NCBI GenBank assembly: GCA_945882755.1
Contig: CAMCWS010000024.1
Coordinates: 1-24,069, forward strand
Length of the DNA: 24,069 nucleotides
Reading direction: 5' to 3'
From: Bordetella parapertussis
GTDB taxonomy: Bacteria; Pseudomonadota; Gammaproteobacteria; Burkholderiales; Burkholderiaceae_C
The notes under the pieces are model-generated. The model saw only the letters and a program-made list of their open reading frames with translations, had not been told where the DNA came from and did not search any database. Below are positions 14,042-22,839 of the stretch, piece by piece. Numbering within the stretch: position 1 is the first letter of the stretch; each line of letters begins with the position of its first letter. Made by a program: the position numbers and the translations under genes.

Positions 14042-15670
14042 ATGAGCGCTGTACTCCACCCCCATGGCCACGGGGCCGACCACACACACGATGACCACCA
14101 TGGCGCACCTCACGGCTGGCGTCGTTGGGTCTATGCGACCAACCACAAAGACATTGGTACGCTGTACCTGCTGTTTGCATTCACCATGCTGATCATTGGT
14201 GGCGTTTTGGCGCTGGGCATTCGTGCCGAGTTGTTCAAGCCTGGTTTGCAATTGGTGAACCCCGAGTTGTTTAACCAACTCACCACCATGCACGGTCTGA
14301 TCATGGTTTTTGGCGCCATCATGCCGGCCTTTGTGGGCTTCGCCAACTGGATGATTCCTTTGCAAATTGGCGCTTCTGACATGGCCTTTGCCCGCATGAA
14401 CAACTTCAGTTTCTGGCTGATGATTCCTGCCGCTTTGATCTTGGCCGGTTCTTTCTTCATGCCTGGTGGCGCCCCTGCAGGTGGCTGGACGCTTTACGCA
14501 CCTCTCAGTCTGCAGATGGGTCCCTCCATGGATGCAGCGATTTTTGCCTTGCACATCTTGGGTGCCTCATCCATCATGGGTTCCATCAACATCATTGTCA
14601 CCATCTTGAACATGCGTGCCCCTGGCATGACCTTGATGAAGATGCCCATGTTCGTTTGGACATGGCTCATCACCGCTTATTTGTTGATTGCTGTGATGCC
14701 TGTGTTGGCGGGTGCTATCACCATGACCTTGACCGACCGTCACTTCGGCACCACCTTCTTTAACCCTGCCGCTGGTGGCGACCCCGTGATGTTCCAGCAT
14801 ATCTTCTGGTTCTTCGGTCACCCCGAGGTCTACATCATGATCTTGCCGGCTTTCGGCATCATCAGCCAAATCATTCCTGCGTTTTCTCGCAAAAAGTTGT
14901 TTGGCTATGCCTCCATGGTTTACGCCACGTCATCGATCGCGATTTTGTCCTTCATCGTGTGGGCGCACCACATGTACACCACTGGCATGCCCGTCACTGG
15001 TCAGCTGTTCTTCATGTACGCCACCATGCTCATCTCTGTGCCCACGGGCGTGAAGGTGTTCAACTGGATTGCCACCATGTGGAAAGGTTCCATGACCTTT
15101 GAAACTCCTATGTTGTTTGCAGTGGGTTTCATTTTTGTTTTCACCATGGGTGGTTTCACTGGCCTGATCTTGGCGATGGCGCCTATTGATTTGCAATTGC
15201 AGGACGGCTATTACGTTGTGGCCCACTTCCACTATGTGTTGGTGGCCGGTTCCTTGTTCACCATGTTCGCTGGCTATTACTACTGGGCGCCCAAGTGGAC
15301 TGGCGTGATGTACAACGAAACCCGCGGAAAAATCCACTTTTGGTGGACGCTGATTTCCTTCAACGTCACTTTCTTCCCCATGCACTTCTTGGGACTGGCT
15401 GGCATGCCCCGTCGTTATGCCGACTACCCCATGCAATTCGCTGACTTCAACGCCTTGGCCTCTGTCGGTGGCTTTGCCTTCGGTATTGCTCAGGTGTATT
15501 TCTTCTTCTTTGTGGTGTTGCCCACCATGCGTGGCAAGGGTGAGCCTGCGCCTCAGCGTCCTTGGGAAGCAGCGGAAGGTTTGGAGTGGGAAGTGCCTTC
15601 ACCCGCACCATTCCATACCTTTGAGACGCCTCCTAAGCTCAACCGCGACGCAACCCGCATCGTGGCCTGA
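14042..15670 (+). CDS. ctaD: Cytochrome c oxidase subunit I
   Basis: A 542-residue, twelve-helix heme-copper oxidase core that reduces O2 and pumps protons. I start at ATG 14042 with AAGGA upstream; the frame continues into coxB but that is spurious. The N-terminus is histidine-rich (HPHGHGADHTHDDHHGAPHG), then WRRWVYATNHKDIGTLYL. Heme and copper ligands are seen: H84 (TMHGLI, heme a), H260 with E262 and Y264 (GHPEVY, CuB and the cross-linked tyrosine), H309/H310 (CuB), H395 (heme a3) and H397 (heme a) in AHFHYVL. The glutamate of GHPEVY marks a type A1 oxidase. It follows coxB by 26 bp. Confidence 0.97.
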   Translation: MSAVLHPHGHGADHTHDDHHGAPHGWRRWVYATNHKDIGTLYLLFAFTMLIIGGVLALGIRAELFKPGLQLVNPELFNQLTTMHGLIMVFGAIMPAFVGFANWMIPLQIGASDMAFARMNNFSFWLMIPAALILAGSFFMPGGAPAGGWTLYAPLSLQMGPSMDAAIFALHILGASSIMGSINIIVTILNMRAPGMTLMKMPMFVWTWLITAYLLIAVMPVLAGAITMTLTDRHFGTTFFNPAAGGDPVMFQHIFWFFGHPEVYIMILPAFGIISQIIPAFSRKKLFGYASMVYATSSIAILSFIVWAHHMYTTGMPVTGQLFFMYATMLISVPTGVKVFNWIATMWKGSMTFETPMLFAVGFIFVFTMGGFTGLILAMAPIDLQLQDGYYVVAHFHYVLVAGSLFTMFAGYYYWAPKWTGVMYNETRGKIHFWWTLISFNVTFFPMHFLGLAGMPRRYADYPMQFADFNALASVGGFAFGIAQVYFFFFVVLPTMRGKGEPAPQRPWEAAEGLEWEVPSPAPFHTFETPPKLNRDATRIVA

Positions 15671-15694
15671 GTTTTTAAAGTGCAAACCTCTGTC

Positions 15695-15805
15695 ATGACG
15701 TCAGAACAGAAAAAAAGCAATCTCCGCCTTGGCTTGGTATTGGCCTCGGTAGCAGCTGTTTTTTTTCTGGGTGTGGTCGCCAAAGTCACCTTTATCAATA
15801 ATTAA
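15695..15805 (+). CDS. Small cytochrome oxidase assembly protein (36 aa, single TM)
   Basis: A short gene from ATG 15695 to TAA 15805; an in-frame GTG at 15680 would add five residues. The product starts MTSEQKKSNLRLG and then has one hydrophobic helix (about residues 12-31, VLASVAAVFFLGVVAKVTF), ending INN. It corresponds to the very small conserved protein annotated in Burkholderiales as cytochrome oxidase small assembly protein, encoded between ctaD and ctaG. It lies 24 bp after ctaD and 9 bp before cox11. The exact function is unknown; position implies a role in oxidase assembly, and the topology (short charged N-terminus, one span) resembles the N-terminal anchor of Cox11. Confidence 0.75.
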   Translation: MTSEQKKSNLRLGLVLASVAAVFFLGVVAKVTFINN

Positions 15806-15814
15806 TCAAACGTC

Positions 15815-16420
15815 ATGGGCCTGCGCCACACCAACCTGCTGATGCTGCGCAAACTTGTCGTGGTGGCTTTGGGTATGTTTGGTTTTGGTTATGCCTTGGT
15901 TCCTTTGTACTTGGCAATTTGCGAGATGACGGGCATCAATATTTTGGCTTTAGGCGAAAAAGAGTTGCCCGGTTCTGGTAATGCTCGGCTTGCCACACCG
16001 CAAAACAGCCAACTTGATACCAGCCGCACCATCACCGTAGAGTTTGATGCCAATGCCCGTGGCCCTTGGCAATTCAAACCCATGCAAAACTCGATTCAGG
16101 TGCACCCTGGCGAGATGGCCACAGTCATGTACGAGTTTCAAAATGTGCAAGAACGTACCATGTCGGCACAGGCCATTCCCAGCTATGCGCCACAACAAGC
16201 GGGTCCGCACTTCAATAAAGTAGAGTGTTTTTGCTTTAACCAGTACACCTTGGCCCCTGGCGAAAAAAAGCAGTGGCCTGTGGTGTTCGTGGTTGACAAA
16301 AAATTATCCAAAGATGTGACCACCATCACCTTGTCCTACACCTTCTTTGAAGTAGGCAGCAGCACACCGCCTGCCCCCACTGCGGCAGTGATGGTTCCTC
16401 TCACCAAGGTGGGCTCATGA
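15815..16420 (+). CDS. ctaG: Cytochrome c oxidase assembly protein CtaG/Cox11 (CuB insertion)
   Basis: A 201-residue membrane-anchored copper chaperone that delivers copper to the CuB site of subunit I. One N-terminal helix (about residues 10-31) anchors an immunoglobulin-like periplasmic domain. The copper-binding CFCF motif is present as VECFCFNQYTL (C138 and C140), followed by LAPGEKKQWPVVFVVDKKL and the terminal TLSYTFFEV strand. Length is normal. Its stop overlaps the DUF2970 start as ATGA, so the two are translationally coupled. Confidence 0.95.
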   Translation: MGLRHTNLLMLRKLVVVALGMFGFGYALVPLYLAICEMTGINILALGEKELPGSGNARLATPQNSQLDTSRTITVEFDANARGPWQFKPMQNSIQVHPGEMATVMYEFQNVQERTMSAQAIPSYAPQQAGPHFNKVECFCFNQYTLAPGEKKQWPVVFVVDKKLSKDVTTITLSYTFFEVGSSTPPAPTAAVMVPLTKVGS

Positions 16421-16644
16421 GTACAGACACCACAACGCTTGAAAAGCCTGCAGTGGTCAAGCGTCCGTTTTGGCGTTCTATCGTGGCTGTTTCTTGGTCG
16501 TTTATCGGTATTCGAAAAAACAGTGAATTTCAGGAAGATTTGGCCCACATCACACCCTTGCATGTTTTAGGCGTGGGTTTGGTGGGCGGTCTGTTGTTTG
16601 TGATCGGATTGATTGTTGTGGTCAATCTGGTGGTTGCGAAATAA
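16417..16644 (+). CDS. DUF2970 small membrane protein
   Basis: A 75-residue protein with a short cytoplasmic N-terminus (VKRPFWRSIVAVSWSFIGIRKNSEFQEDL) and one hydrophobic helix near the C-terminus (LGVGLVGGLLFVIGLIVVVNLVV). The SxxGIRK..EFxxD pattern is the DUF2970 signature. The gene is regularly placed between cox11 and ctaE in betaproteobacteria, so an oxidase assembly or stability role is likely, though I know of no experimental assignment. It overlaps ctaG by four bases and precedes ctaE by 11 bp. Confidence 0.88.
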   Translation: MSTDTTTLEKPAVVKRPFWRSIVAVSWSFIGIRKNSEFQEDLAHITPLHVLGVGLVGGLLFVIGLIVVVNLVVAK

Positions 16645-16655
16645 AAGGAGTCGAG

Positions 16656-17537
16656 ATGAGCAGCACGTCCCATGGCACTACGCCTTACTACTATGTTCCC
16701 GAGCCTTCGCCGTTTCCGGCCTTGGCTTCCCTTGGGTTGTTCTTTGTTATTTTGGGTGCCACCTTCTGGGTCAATGACATCACCTGGGGCAAGTACTCTT
16801 TGATTTTGGGCATGGTGATTTGGTTGGTCATCCTCTTTAAATGGTTCAGCGCTGCCGTCTCTGAGAGCGAGTCTGGTTTGTATGGGCGCAAGATCGATCT
16901 CTCCTTTCGCTGGAGCATGAGTTGGTTCATCTTCTCCGAAGTCATGTTTTTCGGTGCGTTTTTCTCGGCTTTGTGGTGGGCACGGGCCCATTCCGTTCCC
17001 ATGCTGGGCAGTTTAGATAACGCCTTGCTTTGGCCCGACTTCAAAGCGGTTTGGCCAAGTGTTGCCGCTGGTGTGACAGCCTCACCTGCAGGCATCATCG
17101 AACCCTTTCAAACCATGACACCGTTTTGGTTGCCAACCATCAATACAGCTTTGCTGTTGAGTTCTGGCGTGACCCTGACCATCGCCCACCATGCTTTGAT
17201 TGCCAACCAACGCGCTAAGACCATCACCTTCATGTGGCTGACTGTTGCCCTGGGTCTGGTTTTCCTTTTTGTTCAAGGTTATGAATACTTCCATGCCTAC
17301 AACGACTTGAACCTGAAACTCACCTCTGGAATGTACGGTTCTACCTTCTATATGTTGACCGGCTTTCATGGCTTTCACGTGTTCTTGGGCATGCTGATGC
17401 TGCTGTTCATCACCTTGCGCTTGCAAAAAGGCCACTTCACCCCCGAAAAGCATTTCGGCTTTGAAGGTGCTGCTTGGTACTGGCACTTTGTGGATGTGGT
17501 GTGGTTGGGTCTGTACATCTTGGTGTACTGGCTCTGA
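16656..17537 (+). CDS. ctaE: Cytochrome c oxidase subunit III
   Basis: A 293-residue, seven-helix subunit III. It opens MSSTSHGTTPYYYVPEPSPFP, as in betaproteobacterial enzymes. FSEVMFFGAFFSALWWAR carries the conserved glutamate in helix III, and TGFHGFHVFLGMLML and AAWYWHFVDVVWLGLYILVYWL carry the conserved histidines and the C-terminal helix. Subunit III binds lipids and stabilises subunit I during turnover; it has no redox centre. AAAGGAG lies seven bases before the ATG. It is the last gene of the first oxidase transcript and is followed by a strong terminator. Confidence 0.96.
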   Translation: MSSTSHGTTPYYYVPEPSPFPALASLGLFFVILGATFWVNDITWGKYSLILGMVIWLVILFKWFSAAVSESESGLYGRKIDLSFRWSMSWFIFSEVMFFGAFFSALWWARAHSVPMLGSLDNALLWPDFKAVWPSVAAGVTASPAGIIEPFQTMTPFWLPTINTALLLSSGVTLTIAHHALIANQRAKTITFMWLTVALGLVFLFVQGYEYFHAYNDLNLKLTSGMYGSTFYMLTGFHGFHVFLGMLMLLFITLRLQKGHFTPEKHFGFEGAAWYWHFVDVVWLGLYILVYWL

Positions 17538-17554
17538 ACGACACCCTCACAGAC

Positions 17555-17582
17555 AAGGGCCGCTTTTGCGGCCCTTTTGTTT
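17555..17582 (+). terminator. Strong rho-independent terminator after ctaE
   Basis: A perfect 9-bp stem AAGGGCCGC (17555-17563) / GCGGCCCTT (17568-17576) with a TTTT loop, then a T-rich tail. It separates the coxB-ctaE unit from the surf1-sco unit and, being between convergent genes, may also stop the DUF2909 transcript. Confidence 0.88.
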
Positions 17583-17588
17583 CCAGCC

Positions 17589-17819
17589 TTAGGCTGGCGT
17601 CAAAGGGATGCCAGTCGGGTGGATCCAGCCCATTTTCCAAGACAGCAAAATGCTGATGAACAACACCACAGACAGGCCAATGCGAAAAGCCAGTGCTTTG
17701 GCCATGGGTGAGGTTTTGGGGGCGTCATCGTTTTCTGGTTTGTCGCGCACCATGAAAAACAAAGCCGTGGCTAGGCTGGCCAAAATGCCTAAAAAGGCCA
17801 ATGCAATGAAGAAAGTCAT
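17589..17819 (-). CDS. DUF2909 twin-transmembrane protein
   Basis: A 76-residue membrane protein read against the oxidase genes. I choose ATG 17819 (MTFFIALAFLGILASLATALFFMVRD); the ATG at 17846 would overlap the surf1 start. Two helices, residues about 4-23 and 48-66 (RIGLSVVLFISILLSW), are joined by a polar loop containing KTSPMAKALAFRIGLS, matching DUF2909. It sits between ctaE and surf1 in many betaproteobacteria, suggesting a link to oxidase biogenesis, but the function is unknown. Its start is only 15 bp from the surf1 start, so it must be controlled from within or across surf1. Confidence 0.82.
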   Translation of the reverse strand: MTFFIALAFLGILASLATALFFMVRDKPENDDAPKTSPMAKALAFRIGLSVVLFISILLSWKMGWIHPTGIPLTPA

Positions 17820-17834
17820 GAAAGCGATTATCCG

Positions 17835-18596
17835 TTGACTTCGCAATCTCCTTCTACCCGTCGAATACCCTTATGGCAACGCCGCTTGGCTTGGGGCTTG
17901 CTGGCAGCGCTGTGCGTGGCCTTGACCCTGCGTTTAGGGTTTTGGCAACTCTCGCGGGCCGAGCAAAAAACCACCTTACAACAGGCCATTGAGAACCAAT
18001 CGCAATTGCCACCGTTGACCTTGGCGCAGCTCCAAAGCGACCCTTCTGCTTGGGCGCAAACCCATCGACGTGTGCAGTTGCAAGGAGAGTGGCTGAGTGA
18101 TCAAACGGTTTTCTTGGACAACCGCGCTCACCACGGTCGGGTGGGTTTTTGGGTGATGACGCCCTTGCGTGTGCAAGCAGGGCAGGTGGTGTGGGTGCAG
18201 CGCGGCTGGGTTGAGCGCGATGCGCTGGACCCGCGCAAGCCGCCTCTATTAGCACCCCCTGTGGACGGCAGTCCTGTTGAGGCGCGGATTGCGCCGCCTT
18301 TGTCGCAAATATTCGAATTGGGATCTGCCCAGCAAGGAGCCAACCCATCGCCCATAAGGGCAAATTTGGACTCGGCGCAGATGCAGTCGCTGGTGCAAGA
18401 CAATGTGCAGGCTTTGGTGGTGCAAACTGGTCCCGATGGGGACGGTCTGCGCCGCGATTGGTTTCAAGTGGGCTTGAGTGCGGATAAAAACCGCGCTTAT
18501 GCTTTTCAATGGTTTGCCCTCAGTGCGCTGCTGGCATTTCTTTACCTCTGGTTTCAATGGATTAAAGACTACCGATATGGTCGACAACAAAGCTGA
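17835..18596 (+). CDS. SURF1 family oxidase assembly protein, TTG start
   Basis: A 253-residue membrane protein that helps place heme a3 in subunit I. Two helices at the ends (about 17-38 and 228-246) flank a periplasmic domain. Family motifs are present: LRLGFWQLSRAEQK, FLDNRAHHGRVGFWVMTPLR, VVWVQRGWVERD and the closing FQWFALSALLAFLYLWFQWI. No ATG precedes the first helix, so TTG 17835 is the best start; TTG overlaps the TGA of a short frame that includes ATG 17818, so coupling is possible. The gene overlaps the next one by 20 bp. It opens the second oxidase unit (surf1, Sco-like, ctaA, ctaB, sco). Confidence 0.92.
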   Translation: MTSQSPSTRRIPLWQRRLAWGLLAALCVALTLRLGFWQLSRAEQKTTLQQAIENQSQLPPLTLAQLQSDPSAWAQTHRRVQLQGEWLSDQTVFLDNRAHHGRVGFWVMTPLRVQAGQVVWVQRGWVERDALDPRKPPLLAPPVDGSPVEARIAPPLSQIFELGSAQQGANPSPIRANLDSAQMQSLVQDNVQALVVQTGPDGDGLRRDWFQVGLSADKNRAYAFQWFALSALLAFLYLWFQWIKDYRYGRQQS

Positions 18597-19272
18597 CTCT
18601 CTTGAGTCCAAGCCATTAGGTTTGACGGTGTATGACTTGCCTGAGCCTGGCGCAGTCGCGGATGCCGATGCCAGACAAACTGCCAGTGGTCGTTTGCGCA
18701 TGTTGCTGGTGTTGCTGGTGTGTGCTGCGCCGGTCATCGCCTCTTATTTGACCTATTACGTGTTGCGGCCACAAAGTCTGCGCAGCTTTGGCGAGTTGAT
18801 TCTGCCGGTGGTGGCCATGCCAGACCTGCAAGCCAAGGATGTCAAAGGTCAGCCAGTGGCGCTTCGAAGTCTGAAAAACCAGTGGTTGCTGGTGAGTGTT
18901 GCCGGTGGGGCCTGCCCAGCCGAGTGCCAGCAAAATCTTTTTTTCCAACGCCAAACCCGAGCTGCTTTGGGGCGTGAACGCGATCGCACCGATTGGGTCT
19001 GGCTGGTGACGGACGATGCGCCTTTGGATGCCGCTTTGATGGCAGGTTTGCAAGACGCGGTGGTTTTGCGTTTGCCCATAGACCAAGTAGCGCAATGGTT
19101 TCGTCCCCAAGCCGGCAGTGAGTTGCAAGACCATTTGTACTTGGTCGACCCCCAGGGCGATTGGATGATGCGTTTCCCTGCTCATTTGCAAACCGATCAA
19201 GCCCCCAAGATGCGCAAAGATTGGGACCGCCTGTTGCGGGCTTCCGTGTCTTGGGACAAAGCAGGGCGCTGA
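18577..19272 (+). CDS. Sco-like thioredoxin-fold membrane protein of the oxidase cluster
   Basis: A 231-residue protein from ATG 18577; the frame is open upstream into surf1, but that is a shadow. A 40-residue cytoplasmic N-terminus precedes one membrane helix (about 42-63) and a periplasmic thioredoxin-like domain. GGACPAECQQN gives a CxxxC pair (C113/C117), and QDHLYLVDPQGDWMMRFP places a histidine (H186) where Sco proteins have theirs; together these would be the Sco copper ligands. Such genes are often called hypothetical or misannotated. It probably carries copper or reduces the CuA cysteines; this is inference. It lies between surf1 (20-bp overlap) and ctaA (4-bp gap). The true sco gene is also present at the end of the cluster. 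Confidence 0.75.
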   Translation: MVDNKADSLESKPLGLTVYDLPEPGAVADADARQTASGRLRMLLVLLVCAAPVIASYLTYYVLRPQSLRSFGELILPVVAMPDLQAKDVKGQPVALRSLKNQWLLVSVAGGACPAECQQNLFFQRQTRAALGRERDRTDWVWLVTDDAPLDAALMAGLQDAVVLRLPIDQVAQWFRPQAGSELQDHLYLVDPQGDWMMRFPAHLQTDQAPKMRKDWDRLLRASVSWDKAGR

Positions 19273-19276
19273 GCTT

Positions 19277-20410
19277 ATGCAAGAAGTCGAACTTTTCAAT
19301 CTGGGTCCCATTTTCAAATTGCTGCTGCTGGCAGTGGTTGTGGCCATGGGTCCCTTGGCTTGGGTGTGGTTGCGCCATCGACACCAAGAAGCGCCGCAAC
19401 GCGTACGCCAACTCACCGCGCTAACGCTTTTCCTTTGCTTTGATTTGGTGTTGTTTGGCTCGTTCACCCGCTTGAGCGACTCAGGCTTGGGCTGTCCTGA
19501 TTGGCCTGGTTGCTATGGCCATGCCACACCCTTTGGCGCAGGCGAAGCCATCGAAGCTGCGCAAACCGCCATGCCCACAGGGCCTGTGACCTTGAGCAAA
19601 GCATGGATAGAAATGATTCACCGTTATTTGGCCATGACAGTGGGTGCCTTGATTTTGACGTTGGCGATTTTTTCATGGCGACGCGACCGATCTGTTTGGG
19701 GCTGGCCCACACTCAGCTTGGTGTGGGTGTGTGTGCAAGGCGGCTTTGGTGCTTTGACTGTCACCATGAAGCTGTTTCCTGCCATCGTCAGCTTGCATTT
19801 GATGGGCGGCATGTTGCTGTTGGTACTGTTGTTGATCCAATTGCTGCGACAGCGCCATGCGCCGTGGGCCGAATCCCGAATCCCTTTGCCCACCTCGGTG
19901 CGAGCCTGGTTAATGGCCGCATGGGCTTTGCTGATGCTGCAAATTGTCTTGGGTGCTTGGGTCAGTTCCAACTACGCGGTCATGGCTTGCGACACCTACC
20001 CGCTTTGCCAAGGTGCTTGGTGGCCCGAGATGAATTTTGACAAGGGCTTTGATCTGTGGCGAGCCTTAGGCATGGATGGCGATGGTCAAGCCCTGCCATT
20101 TCAAGCCTTGACCGCGATTAACTTCACCCATCGCTGGCATGCCATGCCTGTGGCTGCCTTGCTGCTGTGGTCCTCATTTTTGTTGTACCGGCATGGCTTG
20201 ACTACCCAAGCCCGTGGTCTGTGGCTTTTGGTCTTGTTGCAGTTCATCACCGGCATTTCCAATGCGGTGCTGGGGTGGCCCTTGCTGGCGGCTTTGTTGC
20301 ACACGGCCAGCGCTGCGGGTTTGCTGTTGCTGATAAGCTGGGCTTTGGGTATCACCGAGTCCCGACCTTCAGGGCATATCGCCGCGACTTTTTCTAGGCC
20401 TGATTTATGA
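19277..20410 (+). CDS. ctaA: Heme A synthase (COX15/CtaA family)
   Basis: A 377-residue enzyme with about eight membrane helices in two related halves. It oxidises the C8 methyl of heme O to the formyl group of heme A. Heme-ligand histidines are visible in [30 protein letters not shown] and LLHTASAAG. The N-terminal [19 protein letters not shown] and later [19 protein letters not shown] are standard signatures of the alphaproteobacterial/mitochondrial COX15 type. Its stop overlaps the ctaB start (ATGA), coupling the two heme A steps. Confidence 0.95.
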   Translation: MQEVELFNLGPIFKLLLLAVVVAMGPLAWVWLRHRHQEAPQRVRQLTALTLFLCFDLVLFGSFTRLSDSGLGCPDWPGCYGHATPFGAGEAIEAAQTAMPTGPVTLSKAWIEMIHRYLAMTVGALILTLAIFSWRRDRSVWGWPTLSLVWVCVQGGFGALTVTMKLFPAIVSLHLMGGMLLLVLLLIQLLRQRHAPWAESRIPLPTSVRAWLMAAWALLMLQIVLGAWVSSNYAVMACDTYPLCQGAWWPEMNFDKGFDLWRALGMDGDGQALPFQALTAINFTHRWHAMPVAALLLWSSFLLYRHGLTTQARGLWLLVLLQFITGISNAVLGWPLLAALLHTASAAGLLLLISWALGITESRPSGHIAATFSRPDL

Positions 20411-21309
20411 GAGCGCTTTCTACCTTTATGCCCTTGCGTTGGCAGCAGTTCAATGCGCTGACCAAGCCCCGTGTGATTCAACTCATTGTGTTTTGTGCCC
20501 TCATTGGCATGGTGTTGGCGGTGCCAGGTGTGCCATCGTGGGCGGATGTTCAATTGGGTGCCATTGCGTGTTTGGGTATTTGGTTTGTCTCGGGAGCCGC
20601 TGCTGCGTTCAATTGCATTGTGGAGAAAGCCATTGACGCTCGCATGAAGCGCACCTCGTGGCGTCCTACAGCCAAAGGCGAATTAAGTGACCGCGATACC
20701 CTGCTGTTTTCAGCGGTGCTGTGTTTGCTGGGGTCAGCTATTTTGTACATCTGGGTCAACCCCCTCACCATGTGGCTGACCTTTGCCACGTTTGTAGGCT
20801 ACGCCATCATTTACACGGTTATTTTGAAACCGCTGACGCCGCAAAACATTGTTATCGGTGGTGCTTCAGGTGCCATGCCACCGGTGTTGGGATGGGCTGC
20901 GATGACCGGCGAAGTCAGCCCCGAGTCCCTGATTTTGTGTCTCATCATCTTTTTGTGGACACCACCGCATTTTTGGGCCTTGGCCTTGTACCGCGTCGAG
21001 GATTACCGTAAATCGGGCCTGCCCATGCTGCCAGTCACGCATGGCAACGAGTTCACCCGTTTGCAAATATTACTCTACACCTTTGTGTTGTTGGCGGCTT
21101 GTTTGATGCCCTTTGTCTACCGCATGAGCGGCTGGTTTTACCTTGTCAGCGCATCCATTCTCAGCGTGATGTTTTGCGCCTACGCTTGGGCGCTGTGGCG
21201 CAATTATTCCGATGAACTTGCGCGTAAAACTTTTCGGTTTTCGCTTTATCACTTGAGCTTGTTGTTTGCCGCTTTGTTGATTGACCACTATTTGCCAGGA
21301 ACTGTATGA
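20407..21309 (+). CDS. ctaB: Protoheme IX farnesyltransferase (heme O synthase)
   Basis: A 300-residue UbiA-family membrane prenyltransferase that adds farnesyl to heme B, making heme O for CtaA. The first aspartate-rich motif region reads [19 protein letters not shown] (N69, D77), the substrate-Mg site. The second conserved loop is [25 protein letters not shown]. About nine helices are predicted from hydrophobicity. Both ends overlap neighbours by four bases (ATGA with ctaA upstream and with sco downstream), a tightly coupled arrangement. Confidence 0.96.
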   Translation: MRALSTFMPLRWQQFNALTKPRVIQLIVFCALIGMVLAVPGVPSWADVQLGAIACLGIWFVSGAAAAFNCIVEKAIDARMKRTSWRPTAKGELSDRDTLLFSAVLCLLGSAILYIWVNPLTMWLTFATFVGYAIIYTVILKPLTPQNIVIGGASGAMPPVLGWAAMTGEVSPESLILCLIIFLWTPPHFWALALYRVEDYRKSGLPMLPVTHGNEFTRLQILLYTFVLLAACLMPFVYRMSGWFYLVSASILSVMFCAYAWALWRNYSDELARKTFRFSLYHLSLLFAALLIDHYLPGTV

Positions 21310-21878
21310 GACGTGTTGTAGGCTTTTTCATGCTGTTGGCCTTGCTGGCGTGTTCGCCTGAAAAGCCACCGTTTCAGTCCATCGACCTGACCGGCGCAGA
21401 TTACGCCAAAGGCTTTAGCTTGCCCGATCAGCTGGGGCAACCGCGAACTTTGGCAGACTTCAAAGGCAAGGTGGTGATGGTGTTTTTTGGCTTTACCCAA
21501 TGCCCTGATTTTTGTCCCACCACCTTAAGTGAGATGGCGCAGATCAAGAAAGACTTGGGGCCACTGGGCGACAAGATGCAAGCCATCTTCATTACCTTGG
21601 ACCCCGAGCGAGATACGCCTGAACTTCTCAAAGCCTATATGGGGAACTTTGACCCCAGTTTTGTAGCACTCGTGCCTACCGTGGAAGCGCTGCCAGCCTT
21701 GGCCAAGGATTTCAAGATTTATTACAAAAAAGTGGCAGGCACCCAACCAGCCAACTACACCCTAGACCACTCGGCAGGCACTTATATATATGACACCGAG
21801 GGTCGCTTGCGTTTGTATGCCCGCTATGGGATGGGCGTGCCGGCGCTGACCGCCGACGTCAAGCAACTGCTTAAGTAA
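21306..21878 (+). CDS. SCO1/SenC copper chaperone lipoprotein
   Basis: A 190-residue SCO protein that delivers copper to, or reduces, the CuA site of subunit II. The N-terminus [20 protein letters not shown] is a lipoprotein signal with lipobox LLAC (lipidated C16), so it is anchored to a membrane rather than spanning it. Copper ligands are C66 and C70 (CPDFCPTT) and H155 ([11 protein letters not shown]). [12 protein letters not shown] and [10 protein letters not shown] are classical SCO motifs. It overlaps ctaB by four bases, ends the oxidase cluster, and overlaps the convergent rpoH stop by eight bases. Confidence 0.94.
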   Translation: MRRVVGFFMLLALLACSPEKPPFQSIDLTGADYAKGFSLPDQLGQPRTLADFKGKVVMVFFGFTQCPDFCPTTLSEMAQIKKDLGPLGDKMQAIFITLDPERDTPELLKAYMGNFDPSFVALVPTVEALPALAKDFKIYYKKVAGTQPANYTLDHSAGTYIYDTEGRLRLYARYGMGVPALTADVKQLLK

Positions 21879-22809
21879 ATTCCAGCAAAGCGGCTTTCAT
21901 TTTTTTCATGGCCGCCACTTCGATTTGGCGGATACGTTCGGCGCTGACGCCGTATTCGGCTGCCAATTCGTGCAGCGTCATGCCGCCTGAGTTGTCATCA
22001 TTCACCTTGAGCCAACGCTCTTCCACGATGCGACGGCTGCGTTCGTCCAGCACATCAAGCGCTTGGGTGATGCCGTCGCTAGACAACATCTCGCGTTGAT
22101 GCGCTTCAATCATGGCGGTGGGTTCGTGGTGGGCGTCAGCAAGGTAGGCGATAGGGCCAAAAGCGTCTTCGCCGTCATCGGTGGACACGGGGTCCAGCAA
22201 CACATCGCCACCCGCCATGCGGGCTTCCATTTCGATCACTTCTTCGCGTTTGACGTTGAGGTCTTTGGCGATGATGTCAATTTGCGCATCGCTCAGGCTG
22301 TCGCGGGCCACGGTGTTGTGGTCTTCACCGGCGTCGGCACGGAAACCTTGCTTCTTAGAACGGAGGTTGAAAAACAGTTTGCGCTGCGCCTTGGTGGTGG
22401 CGAGTTTGACCATGCGCCAGTTTTTGATGATGTATTCGTGGATTTCAGCCTTGATCCAATGCATGGCGTAACTGACCAAGCGCACACCTTGGTCTGGGTC
22501 GAAACGTTTGACGGCTTTCATCAGGCCCACATTGCCTTCTTGAATCAAGTCGGCGTGGGGCAGACCGTAGCCCATGTATTGGCGGGAAATGGACACCACC
22601 AAGCGCAGGTGCGACAAGATCAGCTTTCCAGCTGCATCAAGGTCGTTGTGGTCGCGCAATTGGCGGGCAAACGCTTGTTCTTGCTCCAAAGTGAGCATGG
22701 GCAGGCGGTTCGCCGCAGAGATATAGGCTTCGATATTGCCTAAGGGGGGCACCAGTGCCCAAGGGTTAGTGCTGACTGAGGACTGGTTGGGTAAGCTTAA
22801 TGAAGTCAT
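21871..22809 (-). CDS. rpoH: RNA polymerase sigma factor sigma-32 (heat shock)
   Basis: A 312-residue sigma70-family factor for heat-shock promoters. I start at ATG 22809, which has AGGAG upstream; an ATG ten codons earlier lies before that site. QRKLFFNLR (142-150) is the RpoH box, the feature that separates sigma32 from other group 3 factors. Region 2 includes LRLVVSISRQYMGYGLPHADLIQEGNVGLMKAVKRFDP and region 4.2 the helix-turn-helix LHELAAEYGVSAERIRQIEVAAMKKMK. An operator for HrcA (CIRCE) sits just upstream, so transcription is probably repressed by HrcA as well as subject to any post-transcriptional control. Confidence 0.97.
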   Translation of the reverse strand: MTSLSLPNQSSVSTNPWALVPPLGNIEAYISAANRLPMLTLEQEQAFARQLRDHNDLDAAGKLILSHLRLVVSISRQYMGYGLPHADLIQEGNVGLMKAVKRFDPDQGVRLVSYAMHWIKAEIHEYIIKNWRMVKLATTKAQRKLFFNLRSKKQGFRADAGEDHNTVARDSLSDAQIDIIAKDLNVKREEVIEMEARMAGGDVLLDPVSTDDGEDAFGPIAYLADAHHEPTAMIEAHQREMLSSDGITQALDVLDERSRRIVEERWLKVNDDNSGGMTLHELAAEYGVSAERIRQIEVAAMKKMKAALLEFT

Positions 22810-22839
22810 TTGGGGTCTCCTAAGGGACGCGATGACCAT

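Noticed and set aside
14009..14554. Frames antisense to ctaD
   Set aside because: Explained by the codon bias of ctaD; no start signals or recognised products.
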